DNA from: Sporothrix humicola
Taxonomy: Eukaryota; Ascomycota; Sordariomycetes; Ophiostomatales; Ophiostomataceae
Direction of reading: 5' to 3'
NCBI GenBank assembly: GCA_021396245.1
Contig: WNYE01000108.1
Span: 54,508 to 118,507, forward strand
DNA length: 64,000 bases
Shown one piece after another: positions 53,501-62,689 of the stretch. The position numbers and the translations under genes are program-made. The notes below the pieces were generated by a model, which was not told the DNA's origin, ran no database searches, and saw only the letters and a list, made by a program, of their open reading frames with translations. The stretch's first letter is position 1. Each line of letters opens with the position of its first letter.

Positions 53501-55415
53501 AGTGACACAATGTTGAGCTGCATTTGCAACGCGGTCGGCGTAGATTGGTGGCACTTTCCTCATAATTATAGGCTCCACGTGGAAGTACCTGTGCTGCAGG
53601 AGGGGTTTGGTGACGACGTGCAAGAGCAACCCAGGAAGTCACACAGCGCGCCTTCCCTGACAGCCCCTGTGCAGTCTGAAAGGAAATGGGTGGTGAGGTG
53701 CAACTGGAGATCGACGCTGCTGCACGATGTCGATGCCTGGTAAAGGAAAAAAAAAGGACATTGCAGAAAGGCAAGTGCCATCGTCAGACTGGTCTCATCG
53801 CACCTTCTAGAACAGGCACATCTTTCGTGACTTGCAGTCGTCGCTTCCCTCACGCGCACCACACCACACCAGTAGCACACTTGCCCCGCTTTTGCCTGCC
53901 CCTTGCCTCTTTCCTTGTTCGCTTCACAGCGATTCTTGCTTCTCCGCACTCAGGATTGGCTGGCCGATTCAAGTACGCAACAAAACGCAACCCCCACGTT
54001 TGCCGCTCAGCTGGGAACACCACACACACAAGCCAAAAACCTTCACACCACATTCACCACATTCGCTCTTTCCTCCCCCATTCACACCACGGTGTGCAAA
54101 AAAGGGTTGAACGACGACACATGGCCACTGCATTTGACCCTGCATCTCGCCTGCAAGTTTTTCTTTTTCTTCACTTTTCTTGATTGTTCTTTCCTTTCTT
54201 TTTGCGGTCATTCGCTCCCGCCTTCTCTCCGAAAATAGCCCAGCCTTCCTTCCTCGCCTGTTCGACCCTCCACCTACCCCCCATCAAAGACCTCTCCGGT
54301 AATTGCCCCCTAAGACAGCCTCGAGCCAATCAACACCATACTGTGATAAGGCGAGCCGCGAAGAAGAAACGGAAAAGCTGAATAAGGTGAAGCAAAGGAT
54401 GTATGATTTGGCGAGTCCCTGCATTCCGGAATACCCTGAAATACCTGGGATTGAAATTGAGATTTGGACAGCCCTCCCCTGCCTGTCCCACGTGCCTTCC
54501 CTGGCAGCTCATATGCCCAAATAAATCAAAATCAAAGGAACAAAAATACGGGAAAGAATGATGGATGGCAGACCTCTTGTTTCTTGCCTCGTCTCGCTTC
54601 TTTCTCGATTGCACCTTCCTTGTAGCCGTAGCAGAACAATAGACAATAGTTATGCAGCTTGATTCTCCTCCTCTTTAGGCGTGGTATTAGTCGTGGAGCT
54701 AAACTGCACCATCTCCTCATCTTCACACCCCCTCTCACTTTCCAAGACGTAAAACATCAAAAGTGCTTGTCATACGGGCCACTCTTGCCTCCTCATCTGT
54801 CCATCAGTCCAGAACTCCAAGCTGCAGGAACTGCAAGAAACTGCAGGTTCGCAATTGCCGTCGATAACCTCATCCGACTGGTGGCACTTGCCTTCTCCGA
54901 TATTTTGTCCTTCCTCCCCTCTCTTCTCCGTAGATCGTTCTACGGCCACTCCTTCCACTTAAAATCTTATTTGACTTGTTTCTGTACCCCGTTCTTCATC
55001 GGCGTGCTTGCTTCCTTCTTGTTTCTTGTCCCACAGCCCCTTGACAGACAAACCACCAAGGCAGATCACCCAGGCCTAGCCTATGCTTATTGTGTAATAA
55101 CTCTGTTACACTGTCTTCCGTTGGACGGCGCCCGGCATCTTGACAAGTGACCAATCCTCTTATTCGTTATTCCCCTCTTCTTGGTCTTTTTTGGTGCCAG
55201 CACTATCAAGACGGACCAAGCCGGTAATATCCTGTTCGCCTTCCAGTCCGTCCATCGTTGGTTGATACAAATATCATTCCTCTTTCCCACCATTGTTGCC
55301 AGTCCTCCTTTGCCATTCACCTTTATCATCCCATCTCCTATCCTATTGTACCCATCTCTTGGGTTTTTTTTGGCCGTCTCCCTTTCTTTCCAACCATATA
55401 TATTCATCTTCCACA
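47506..55415. other. Gene-poor stretch, 7.9 kb
   Basis: The first ~700 bp are probably promoter/leader of the kinase gene. Elsewhere there is no frame with clear protein character, no transposon ends, and no strong A/T bias typical of repeat-induced mutation. GAARGAGCGA-type sites cluster here: 48604, 51815, 52163 and 54063, plus near-matches at 48390 and 52672. One possible spliced small gene on the minus strand (50725-51150) is listed separately. From about 54680 the plus strand is C/T-rich ahead of the aldolase. Confidence 0.5.
50725..51150 (-). CDS. Possible small spliced orphan gene (low confidence)
   Basis: On the minus strand a frame entering after a CTCTAG acceptor-like site near 51151 runs to a clear donor (CTCG/GTGAGTGCC) at 50872/50871. 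A 106-nt intron with a CTTAAC branch and TTTTTGTCAG acceptor (ending at 50766) leads to a last exon 50765-50725. The joined frame reads on through QYINGLDNGGRTWATDSSSG, HTCETTVSFFTLQVTYPGHQC and DRGCRPRCITMTR, with several cysteines. I do not recognise it, and the 5' exon and start are not resolved. It could be a genuine orphan gene, a decaying relic, or chance. Confidence 0.25.
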
Positions 55416-56558
55416 ATGTCTTCATTGTCCATCAATGTAGGCAAGGCCGGTGCCTCGGCCGGTGCAGGCTCCGACACGCCCCCGAAGACTCCCCAGACTC
55501 CTGCCAGTGTTAGCAAATCAGGTTCCAGTGCACAGTCAAAGGCCACAGAAAATTCTCGACGTCTTCCGGACGGTGTGTATGTGCCAATGCTCACATTCTT
55601 CGATCCCAAGACGGAGGACCTGGACCTGGCATCCATGCAGAGACAGGCTGCACGCTTGCAGCAGGCAGGCGTATCTGGTATTCTGTTGCACGGCTCCAAC
55701 GGCGAGGCTGCCCATCTGACACACGAGGAACGCATCCGCAACATCCAGGCCGTCGTCGATGCGGTCCGGACCGACCGTTTCGAAGATTCTGCCACGCCAT
55801 TCCCTGTGTTGGCCGGCTGTGGCGCCCAGTCCGTGCGCGAGACGGTCGACTTTTGCGTCGAGGCGGCCGGTGCCGGCGCCACGCACGCCCTCATTCTGCC
55901 CCCGAGTTATTATGCTTCGATCCTTGGCCGGGACCAGCTTCGCGAGTTCTTCTTGACGGTGGCCGAGCAGAGCCCCATCCCTGTGTTGCTGTACAACTTC
56001 CCGGGCGCCGCGAGCGGCATCGACATGGACAGCGACACGATCTGTGCTCTGGCCGGTGCACATCCCAATATTGTCGGCGTGAAGCTGACGTGCGGCAACA
56101 CGGGGAAACTGGCACGCGTCGTGGCCGGCGTGGCCGCTCTGGGGAGAGGACCGGGGACGGCCAACCCGTTTTTTGTCGCTGGCGGCTCGGCCGACTTTAT
56201 CTTGCAGGGGGCTGTCGTGGGCGCCAACGGCACGATCTCGGGTCTGGCCAACTTGTCGCCACGCGCGTGCACGGCCATTCTCGACCTGTTTCACGCCGGC
56301 AAGCTCGACGAGGCGCGGGCACTGCAGGCCATTGTGGCCCAGGGCGACTGGCTGGCTATCCGGTATGGGTTTGTCGGTGTCAAGCACGGCTTGCAGTCGT
56401 TTGGGTCCATTGGTGGTGCGTCGACAAGCAGTCTTCCAAGCCCGGTGCCGCGGAAGCCATGCCAACTACTGTCTGCAGCGGCACAGGCAGAGTTTGACGC
56501 GGGAACGGAGGCACTGCTAAAGGCCGAGCAGGCCCTGGAGGCCAAGGCTCAGGCGTGA
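55416..56558 (+). CDS. Dihydrodipicolinate synthase (DapA)-family aldolase
   Basis: 380 residues, intronless. The first ~50 residues are a Ser/Thr/Pro/Lys-rich extension (TPPKTPQTPASVSKSG) not usual for the family. The TIM-barrel domain follows: GVYVPMLTFFD, ILLHGSNGEAAHLTHEER (the family's GxxGE substrate loop), PVLAGCGAQSVRETV, VLLYNFPGAASGI (catalytic Tyr) and IVGVKLTCGNTGKL (Schiff-base Lys). Members cleave or form 2-keto acids via a Lys imine. In fungi, typical members are 2-keto-3-deoxy-sugar-acid or 4-hydroxy-2-oxoglutarate aldolases rather than lysine-pathway enzymes, since fungi make lysine by the aminoadipate route. The exact substrate cannot be read from the motifs. The start is the ATG after a C/T-rich leader with TATATAT 12-18 bases upstream. 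Confidence 0.88.
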   Translation: MSSLSINVGKAGASAGAGSDTPPKTPQTPASVSKSGSSAQSKATENSRRLPDGVYVPMLTFFDPKTEDLDLASMQRQAARLQQAGVSGILLHGSNGEAAHLTHEERIRNIQAVVDAVRTDRFEDSATPFPVLAGCGAQSVRETVDFCVEAAGAGATHALILPPSYYASILGRDQLREFFLTVAEQSPIPVLLYNFPGAASGIDMDSDTICALAGAHPNIVGVKLTCGNTGKLARVVAGVAALGRGPGTANPFFVAGGSADFILQGAVVGANGTISGLANLSPRACTAILDLFHAGKLDEARALQAIVAQGDWLAIRYGFVGVKHGLQSFGSIGGASTSSLPSPVPRKPCQLLSAAAQAEFDAGTEALLKAEQALEAKAQA

Positions 56559-56605
56559 ATTTTTGAATATTGTGCTGGACAATCTTTCACAAACGATCTT
56601 ACCTT

Positions 56606-56630
56606 GTTCTGTTCTGTTCTGTTCTGTTCT
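56606..56630 (+). repeat. (GTTCT)5 microsatellite
   Basis: Five exact head-to-tail GTTCT units just downstream of the aldolase stop codon, probably in its 3' untranslated region. Confidence 0.9.
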
Positions 56631-57615
56631 GTGTTCCTAGCCCTAATACTTGTCGTTTATGATTTTCGTTTGATTCTTGCCCTTCATTTGTTGTTTGTTC
56701 ACTCACTCTCTCTTCGTTTTCTCTTTTGTCAGACTTTGAAAAGCAAAAGGCCTGGATAGTATCCTAGATAGAGCACCCGCGAGGGCGACAAATCAAAGAG
56801 AAAATTAGATAATGACGCACCTTCCGTGAAACAGAATCAATGACACTCTTCCAGCTCCTTCTCTCTTCTACAGGCAGGCCAATGACTCTTCTTCTATCAG
56901 AGGGGGGCAAGACCACTCTTTCCTATTGTGTTGTATGATGAATGGCTCTTTCCTTATTACTAAAATACTCGGTGCTATTCAGCAAGAGACGACGAGGTAG
57001 GTCCTTCCATATCGGGTTTATCTACACTAAACGCGTGAATTATGGGTTGTTGGCCGCGTGACTGTCTTTGATTTATGGTCTCTCTTTCTTTTTTTCTCTG
57101 CAGAATTTTTTGTCTCCCTGGGAAACCTATCCAGAGATCTCGTGGCTGCACCAATATATTTATCTGGGAGAAATCTTCCTCGAGATGAACCACGACGAGA
57201 ACGTCTAGCACCATCGATACATCCTTACTTGATTATAGTTACTGTGCATAGCTTCGATACTCCCTTCCTCATCGACGAGAAAAACACGCTCCTTCTGTTT
57301 TGGCGATTTCCCTTCTCGAGAAGGAACAGCAAGAGAAGAGAGAAAGGGAAGGAGAAAGAAGGAGAATAAGGAGAGGGAAGGAGAGAAAGAAAAGAAACAA
57401 CAAACAAAAAAAGGTAAACAAAACCTCCCCGTCGTTTCCCCTCCGCATCCAGATCATCTTTCCAGAAACTGGGCTATTTTGCCGTGTTTTTGACCATTGT
57501 TGGAAATCTAGCGCAGACAACATCACCATTGTTGATCGATTCTGCCAAGGCTCGTGACCATCATCAGCGTCATCTTCCCCTCCCAGTTCTTTTGCATTTC
57601 CTCTTCCACTCTCCT

Positions 57616-57645
57616 CTCTTCTCTTCTCTTCTCTTCTCTTCTCTT
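57616..57645 (+). repeat. (CTCTT)6 microsatellite
   Basis: Six head-to-tail CTCTT units in a pyrimidine-rich region upstream of the RRM-like gene. Confidence 0.85.
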
Positions 57646-58346
57646 TTCGCTTCTTTTCTTTTGTCTTTTCTTGTCCCTCTCGCTGCTCGTTGACAGACGA
57701 CGAGAATCCCTCGCTGATCGTCCTTCATCAACAGATCTTCTCGACGAGGCGGCAAGACGACGAGAGCAAACCACGCATCTACCCAAGCTTTCTCACGCGC
57801 CGACACATTCTCATCTCGGTCTCGACTGAACAAGCGGTAAGTATCTGCTCTTTTCTCATCTTCTTCTCTGCTACACAACAGAGCTACACAAACAGGAATC
57901 TAGTCTAACAAAAGAAGATCTTCTCGCAATTCAACGCTGGAAAATGGTACGTTGATCTTCCATTGCTCCTTTTTCTTTCCTTATCATCCTGCATCCAACA
58001 TTCCTGTCCCCTACATTACCCTCTTCCATCTTCAACTATCACATCATCATCTTCGTCTTCTTTACCATCGTCATCTTCTTCTTCTTTTCCATCATCATCA
58101 TTATCATCATCATCATTAGCACAATCATTTTTTCGTGCAGCTTCTGGTATCTTCTCGTATTTACCAAGAGCAAACGCAAAGCAGTACCCCTCCTTTCACT
58201 TCCAAATCTCCAAACATCAGTCATCATCATCACTTTACTTTGATTATTGCATCGAGACTCTCAATGCTTTGATTGTTGGATTGACAGTTCAGTCTTTACA
58301 ATCTGTTTATCTACATCCAATCATACTTTCAAGCATCATTATCCTC

Positions 58347-58349
<3 letters not shown>

Positions 58350-58400
<51 letters not shown>
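58350..58400 (+). repeat. (CT)n dinucleotide microsatellite, about 51 bp
   Basis: An uninterrupted CT run 200 bases upstream of the RRM-like coding region. It lies in a frame that happens to be open, but the Ser-Leu translation is not convincing protein. Confidence 0.95.
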
Positions 58401-58404
<4 letters not shown>

Positions 58405-58601
58405 TACTTCATCTTCATAGCTATCTCGTTATTGCCACCTCCACAACGTCACCTCTCATACATTACCCATTACTCAAACACAATCGTGCAACACAGACCG
58501 TTACTCAACTCACTTTCAAATTCGTTCTAACTCATCACCAGCCCCTCAACCGCAACCTCAACCTCAACCCCAACCACACACAGTCCACGGTTGCCGACAA
58601 G

Positions 58602-60647
58602 ATGGAGGCCGAGCTGAGACACATCACGGAACAGCTGGGCGCGGAATCTTTGAGCAATGCACAGCTTAGTGCGCTTTTTCACCGGATCCTCAACGCAGCC
58701 TCAACGTCACAGGACGATACGCAGACCCTACAGCATATCAAGCGGCTCATAGACCAGAGCATCATGGAAAACCAGCTCTCGTCGCCGGGTGGGACTGGTT
58801 CAGATACGCCGCCGTCGTCTGGCTCCAGCCCCGACCTGTCTGCCAAGGCAGATTTTCCTCGCCCCAAGATCCAAACAGAGGCTGTTTGGCAGGAGTTCTC
58901 CCTGGAGGAAGAACTTGAGGGCATTGCGGACGCCCCGGCTATTAACCGGGCCACCATGCGGGCTGCTCTTCGCCAGAAGGAGGACACGCACCTGAAAGCA
59001 CTGCGTGACAATGCATACGAGAAGCGTCGCATTGCAGAACACGAGGGTCGCCGTCTGAAGGAGACTTTTCAACGCCCCTCTACACCTACTGCGGCGCCTG
59101 CTGCGCCTTCTGCGCCTGTTGCGACAAAGCCTGCGCAGCCGTGGTCATATGGACCTCAGAAGCGCTACAAGTACGACAAGGCTGCCGCCAAGCAGGTTCC
59201 AGCCAGACAGGCAGAGCCAAAGGTGGCGGCCAAAGTTGAGGCCAAGGCCACCATGCCTGCTCCCCTCATTCCTGGTATTGGCGACATGGACAGCGACCTC
59301 GACGGTGAGCAAGCACCATATCCGTACGAGAAGGAGTATTGCCACAAGAAAAAGTGGTTTTCTAATCTCCCCGTGACAGACCCTCAGTCTTCTTTCGGCA
59401 TCATCAGTGTTAAGTGTGCTTCCCCGAAGAACGCAGATCGGTTCGGGATCCGCTTCAACCCGGCCAAGCTTGATTCCGAGACTGCGGCCATGGTCGGTGG
59501 CACCGGTCAAGGAAACAACAACCGGCGCTCAGTTCTCATTCAGAACGTCCCCTGCGAGTTCACGATGCACAAGCTGCTCGGCCATGTTCGTGGTGGCGTT
59601 GTCGTCAAGGCACGGCTTGTACCTGATACTATGGGCAAAGGGCACGGGCAAGTGGCCATGATCACTTTCAAGACGGCAGATGAGGCGGCTCGTTGCATGA
59701 AGGTCACGCCTACGTTGCTTGCTCTTTCAGAGGAGGATGAGGGAACGCCACCTGCACCAGACAAGAGAATGGCCATCGCCTTGCTGCCGCACCCAACGTA
59801 CCCGTCACGGGAGACCATTGTTGAGGCCGGCTCGACCAACGCGGGTCTGGTCCCTGTTGAGGAGAAGACACGCCGTCTTGTTGTGGAGAACTTTCCCCGG
59901 CAGTACATCAACGATCTTTGCAAGGAGCTTCTCTTTGTCTCTCGGGGCTTCCCCTCAAAGATGAGTGCCCTCGAGGAGATGTGGTTTGCCGGCGAAGATC
60001 TTCACATTCTGTTCACCAGCATCCAAGAGGCCGTCACGGCGCACCGCATCATATCTGTGTTCCATTTCGAGAAGTACGCCATGAATGTCCACTATGGCCC
60101 GGATCCGTGTGCCAAACAAGTCGATGCAAACAACTTGGACAGCCTCTTCGACTACAATGGTATCAAGGTTGCCAGCCACAACGAAATGGGGCTGCGGACG
60201 CTCATTGACAGCGTGGGCCTGGCGTCGTACGCGCGCACCTATGGCAAGGGCCCTTCTCCGATGCCTATTTTTGCAAACCAGAAGGCATCACAGCCGCCAG
60301 TGATGAAGATGTCGTTCTCTGCTCTTCTCTCGCAAGCCCATGTGCAAGCCCATGTGGCCATGGCAACGCAGCCACAGTCACGGACACAGAGCGGAGGCAG
60401 CTGGCAGGCTTCGTCTCAAGGCAGCAAGCAGACGCCATTGTACGCACAGATGCACACACAGACGGCATCCAAGTCTAGCCACATGCACGACCAGGAGAAC
60501 AACCAGCTGATTGACATTTCGTATGATGACACGACGAGCACGGCCAGCCAGAGCCAGGATGGCGTTCTGATTTCTGTTGACAGTGGCCCCACATGCTCGA
60601 GTGCCCCATGGACGGCAGATCTGATGTTTGGTCTCGACCAGCTGTGA
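58602..60647 (+). CDS. RRM-like RNA-binding protein, filamentous-fungal hypothetical
   Basis: 681 residues from ATG 58602 (MEAELRHITEQLGAE). N-terminal helical region, then a Pro/Ala-rich linker. An RRM-like domain at about residues 295-370 carries SVLIQNVPCEFTMHKLLGHV and HGQVAMITFKTADEAARCM, which resemble RNP2 and RNP1. A second RRM-like unit near residues 425-505 starts RRLVVENFPRQYINDLCKEL and ends VFHFEKYAMNVHYGPDP. The C-terminus is Gln/Ser/Thr-rich and disordered, ending TADLMFGLDQL. I know similar proteins only as uncharacterised fungal RNA-binding candidates, so the RNA-binding role is inferred from the folds. The frame stays open upstream. Splicing from ATG 57944-57946 to an acceptor at 58583 would add STVADK; one at the CTAAC-TCATCACCAG site (~58540) would add a longer Asn/Leu/Pro leader, also in frame. 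Confidence 0.8.
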   Translation: MEAELRHITEQLGAESLSNAQLSALFHRILNAASTSQDDTQTLQHIKRLIDQSIMENQLSSPGGTGSDTPPSSGSSPDLSAKADFPRPKIQTEAVWQEFSLEEELEGIADAPAINRATMRAALRQKEDTHLKALRDNAYEKRRIAEHEGRRLKETFQRPSTPTAAPAAPSAPVATKPAQPWSYGPQKRYKYDKAAAKQVPARQAEPKVAAKVEAKATMPAPLIPGIGDMDSDLDGEQAPYPYEKEYCHKKKWFSNLPVTDPQSSFGIISVKCASPKNADRFGIRFNPAKLDSETAAMVGGTGQGNNNRRSVLIQNVPCEFTMHKLLGHVRGGVVVKARLVPDTMGKGHGQVAMITFKTADEAARCMKVTPTLLALSEEDEGTPPAPDKRMAIALLPHPTYPSRETIVEAGSTNAGLVPVEEKTRRLVVENFPRQYINDLCKELLFVSRGFPSKMSALEEMWFAGEDLHILFTSIQEAVTAHRIISVFHFEKYAMNVHYGPDPCAKQVDANNLDSLFDYNGIKVASHNEMGLRTLIDSVGLASYARTYGKGPSPMPIFANQKASQPPVMKMSFSALLSQAHVQAHVAMATQPQSRTQSGGSWQASSQGSKQTPLYAQMHTQTASKSSHMHDQENNQLIDISYDDTTSTASQSQDGVLISVDSGPTCSSAPWTADLMFGLDQL

Positions 60648-60973
60648 GGAGGGGTGAAGGGGGAGATGGTTTCAGGGAAGGGACTTTGGTCTCGGGCGAG
60701 GAACATGGTACATAAGGAGACGAGTTTCCGGCTAATGTACGACAGAAATAAAGAAAGAAAGAAAGAGTGAAAGTTGTGCGGCCTGTGTTCGTTGAATTTT
60801 TTAGAAATTCACTCAATTCCAATAAAATTGCATTTCAAACACTTTGCCTTTAGTGACAATATGAGTAAGATGAGATCGTGATCATGTTCATATTGGCGTG
60901 GCTATGTAGATATGGATGTAGGTTATCTGTTATGCCTATGTTCTCCCCGTAAATGATTGCCATCTTCTTCGTG
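60648..60973. other. Spacer between convergent RRM-like and chromodomain genes
   Basis: This 326 bp stretch holds both 3' flanks, A/T-rich around 60790-60850. AATAAA-like strings occur at 60747 (plus strand) for the RRM-like gene. No coding sequence is seen. Confidence 0.5.
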
Positions 60974-62689
60974 TCATTTTCCGACTTGTTTTTGTGCCAG
61001 CTTCTTCAAGTACTGCCGGACCATGCGCGGCGGCAGGTTCTCGGCAGGCTCCCAGGTCGGGTTCTGGTCGGGCGGCCAATCGCCTTTCCAGCGGACGAGG
61101 AACAAACGGACAACTTCGCCGTCGCTTCCTGGCGGCGGCTCCAGAGGCACGCCCGTCTCTTCGTCGAGCATGGCATTACCGTCGTCGTCGACGGCGGTGA
61201 GGCAGTCACCCTCAAGACGATCGACTTCGTACAGGTCCTGTTCTTCTTCTTCGGGCGCTTCTGGTAGGGTGTCCATTTCCATTGGTTCGGGTTCTTCTTG
61301 TTGCTCTTCAACAGTCTGTCGGTTGATAGGTATTGGGGGAGGGGGTATATGGGTCTCGTCGCTGCGTTTCCTCTTGAGGGATGTTTGTGGGAGAGTGGTT
61401 GAGGTAAGTGATGGTCTAGAGTGTTTTTGTAGAGAAATGTCAGGCGGCGGAATGTATGTCGTCCCTGGTTGTGATAGTTTTCGCTGTCTCTGGGCAGGCG
61501 GTGTTTCTCTCAACGACGGCAGCATGCCCATGCCCATACTGCTTGTCTGTGGTGGCCTTGGTGGCCTGTGCAGCTCGTCTTCTTCATCACTGTCCACAAT
61601 CTCGTCCTCGTTGGCACTCGTGTTCGTCGTGGCCGTGTCGACACCCAGACTGGCGCCCCTGCTGTCGTCTGTTTCCTGCTCCACAAATTTCTGGAACGGG
61701 CGCTTGAGAGATGGCCCGGCATGCTGTTTTTCTGAGACGGGCGATGATAGATTCGGTGGTGGCCCGCCCAAAGAAACAGTCATGGGCGTCGCGTCGAGCT
61801 GGAGCTGGAGAGGTAGTCCTGTCAGAGACGAGCGGGCAGACAGAGAACTGCCGGGCCGTCGTCCTGGGGTCGTGGTCATGGCCATTCCCTTGGCTGCAGA
61901 CTGAGACTCTCTCGCGGCCTTCCGTGCTGCTGCTGCGGCTACTCTTGCAGCCGTTGCCGCAGCCGTCTGTGACGGTCGCCCGGGCTTTCTTTTGTGCGGG
62001 ACCGCAGCTGCCGCCAACAGCTGCTCGTCGACACCTTCTGCCTCCTCCTTCACCTTGCCTTCTTTGCCCTTCTTCTTGGCCAGCAGGTCCGCCGCCTTGC
62101 TGGCCCGCTGTGCCTCCCGGGCCTTTCGTTGTCGTTCTGTGAGAGCATACTCCCACTCTTCGAGGACCCGCGGCGAGACATAGTCGAGAATCTGCGTGCA
62201 CGGCACGAGTTGTCGTGCATACGGCTCGTCCGGCCAGCCGACGACATAGTTGAGTACCCTCTTGACGGTCTGCCGCTCCGGCTGCTGCCGGTACCGCTCG
62301 TCCTCCTTTTCTTCTTCCTCGTCCATGTCGTAGTCGCTGTCCACGTCCAGGCCCAGATCGGCAGCCGTCCCGACCGCCGGCGGCCCGCCCCAGTCAAACG
62401 GCGTGACGACCTTGTCAATAATAAAGGCGGAGCAGTCGTCGCGTGGGGCCAGACTGATGGAAGGCCGTTCGCCCTTGACCTTGTAGGCCGGCTTGTCGTA
62501 CAGGAGAACACGCAGCCGAGAGTTTTGTTGTCGTTGCGCCGAGGAGGGGGCCGTTGTGGAGAACGTCGGTTTTGATTTGCTCCTGGAGGAGCTTTTGGAC
62601 GACGAGTAAAAGGGCGCCGGCGCAAACGACTGCAGACCACTGCCACCGGCGGCCGTCGACGGCGGGTCGACGCGCCGCGGACGGGGCAT
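60974..62689 (-). CDS. Chromodomain protein with an AT-hook-like motif
   Basis: 571 residues, intronless, starting MPRPRRVDPPSTAAGG. The C-terminal ~75 residues form a chromodomain: DLYEVDRLEGD, then after an insert of about 30 residues VVRLFLVRWKGDWPPDQNPTWEPAENL, then an RQYLKKLAQKQ helix. Cage candidates for methyl-lysine binding are Tyr of YEVDRL and Trp of VRWKG. The middle has a basic KRKPGRPSQ segment resembling an AT-hook core (minor-groove DNA binding) and Ala/Arg-rich stretches, plus acidic runs (DMDEEEEKEDE, VDSDEEDE). Likely a nuclear reader of methylated histone H3, perhaps in heterochromatin, as known for Neurospora chromodomain partners. Which mark it reads is not determinable here. 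The N-terminal third (LLYDKPAYKVKGERPS, VLNYVVGWPDEPYARQLV) is conserved-looking but unknown to me. Confidence 0.83.
   Translation of the reverse strand: MPRPRRVDPPSTAAGGSGLQSFAPAPFYSSSKSSSRSKSKPTFSTTAPSSAQRQQNSRLRVLLYDKPAYKVKGERPSISLAPRDDCSAFIIDKVVTPFDWGGPPAVGTAADLGLDVDSDYDMDEEEEKEDERYRQQPERQTVKRVLNYVVGWPDEPYARQLVPCTQILDYVSPRVLEEWEYALTERQRKAREAQRASKAADLLAKKKGKEGKVKEEAEGVDEQLLAAAAVPHKRKPGRPSQTAAATAARVAAAAARKAARESQSAAKGMAMTTTPGRRPGSSLSARSSLTGLPLQLQLDATPMTVSLGGPPPNLSSPVSEKQHAGPSLKRPFQKFVEQETDDSRGASLGVDTATTNTSANEDEIVDSDEEDELHRPPRPPQTSSMGMGMLPSLRETPPAQRQRKLSQPGTTYIPPPDISLQKHSRPSLTSTTLPQTSLKRKRSDETHIPPPPIPINRQTVEEQQEEPEPMEMDTLPEAPEEEEQDLYEVDRLEGDCLTAVDDDGNAMLDEETGVPLEPPPGSDGEVVRLFLVRWKGDWPPDQNPTWEPAENLPPRMVRQYLKKLAQKQVGK

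Larger units (their letters stand above)
56559..58601. other. Intergenic region and probable 5' region of the RRM-like gene
   Basis: The first part is the 3' flank of the aldolase with a (GTTCT)5 tract. From 57540 the plus strand is C/T-rich with (CTCTT)6 and later a long (CT)n. An ATG followed directly by GTACGT at 57944-57952 may be a tiny first exon of the next gene. No other coding sequence is seen. Confidence 0.5.

Noticed and set aside
53566..53778. Minus-strand short frame with seven cysteines and a hydrophobic start
   Set aside because: No signal peptide cleavage pattern, no codon bias, and a splice-like site inside it. Support is too weak to list as a gene.
32113..54423. Exact 14-mer GGCGAGTCCCTGCA at 32113 and 54410
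   Set aside because: Several pairs of identical 14-mers are expected by chance in 64 kb, and the flanks do not match.
57963..58601. Upstream extension of the RRM-like protein through the CT repeat
   Set aside because: The frame is open, but translation is Ser/Leu repeats and noise. A later ATG or a spliced start is more credible.
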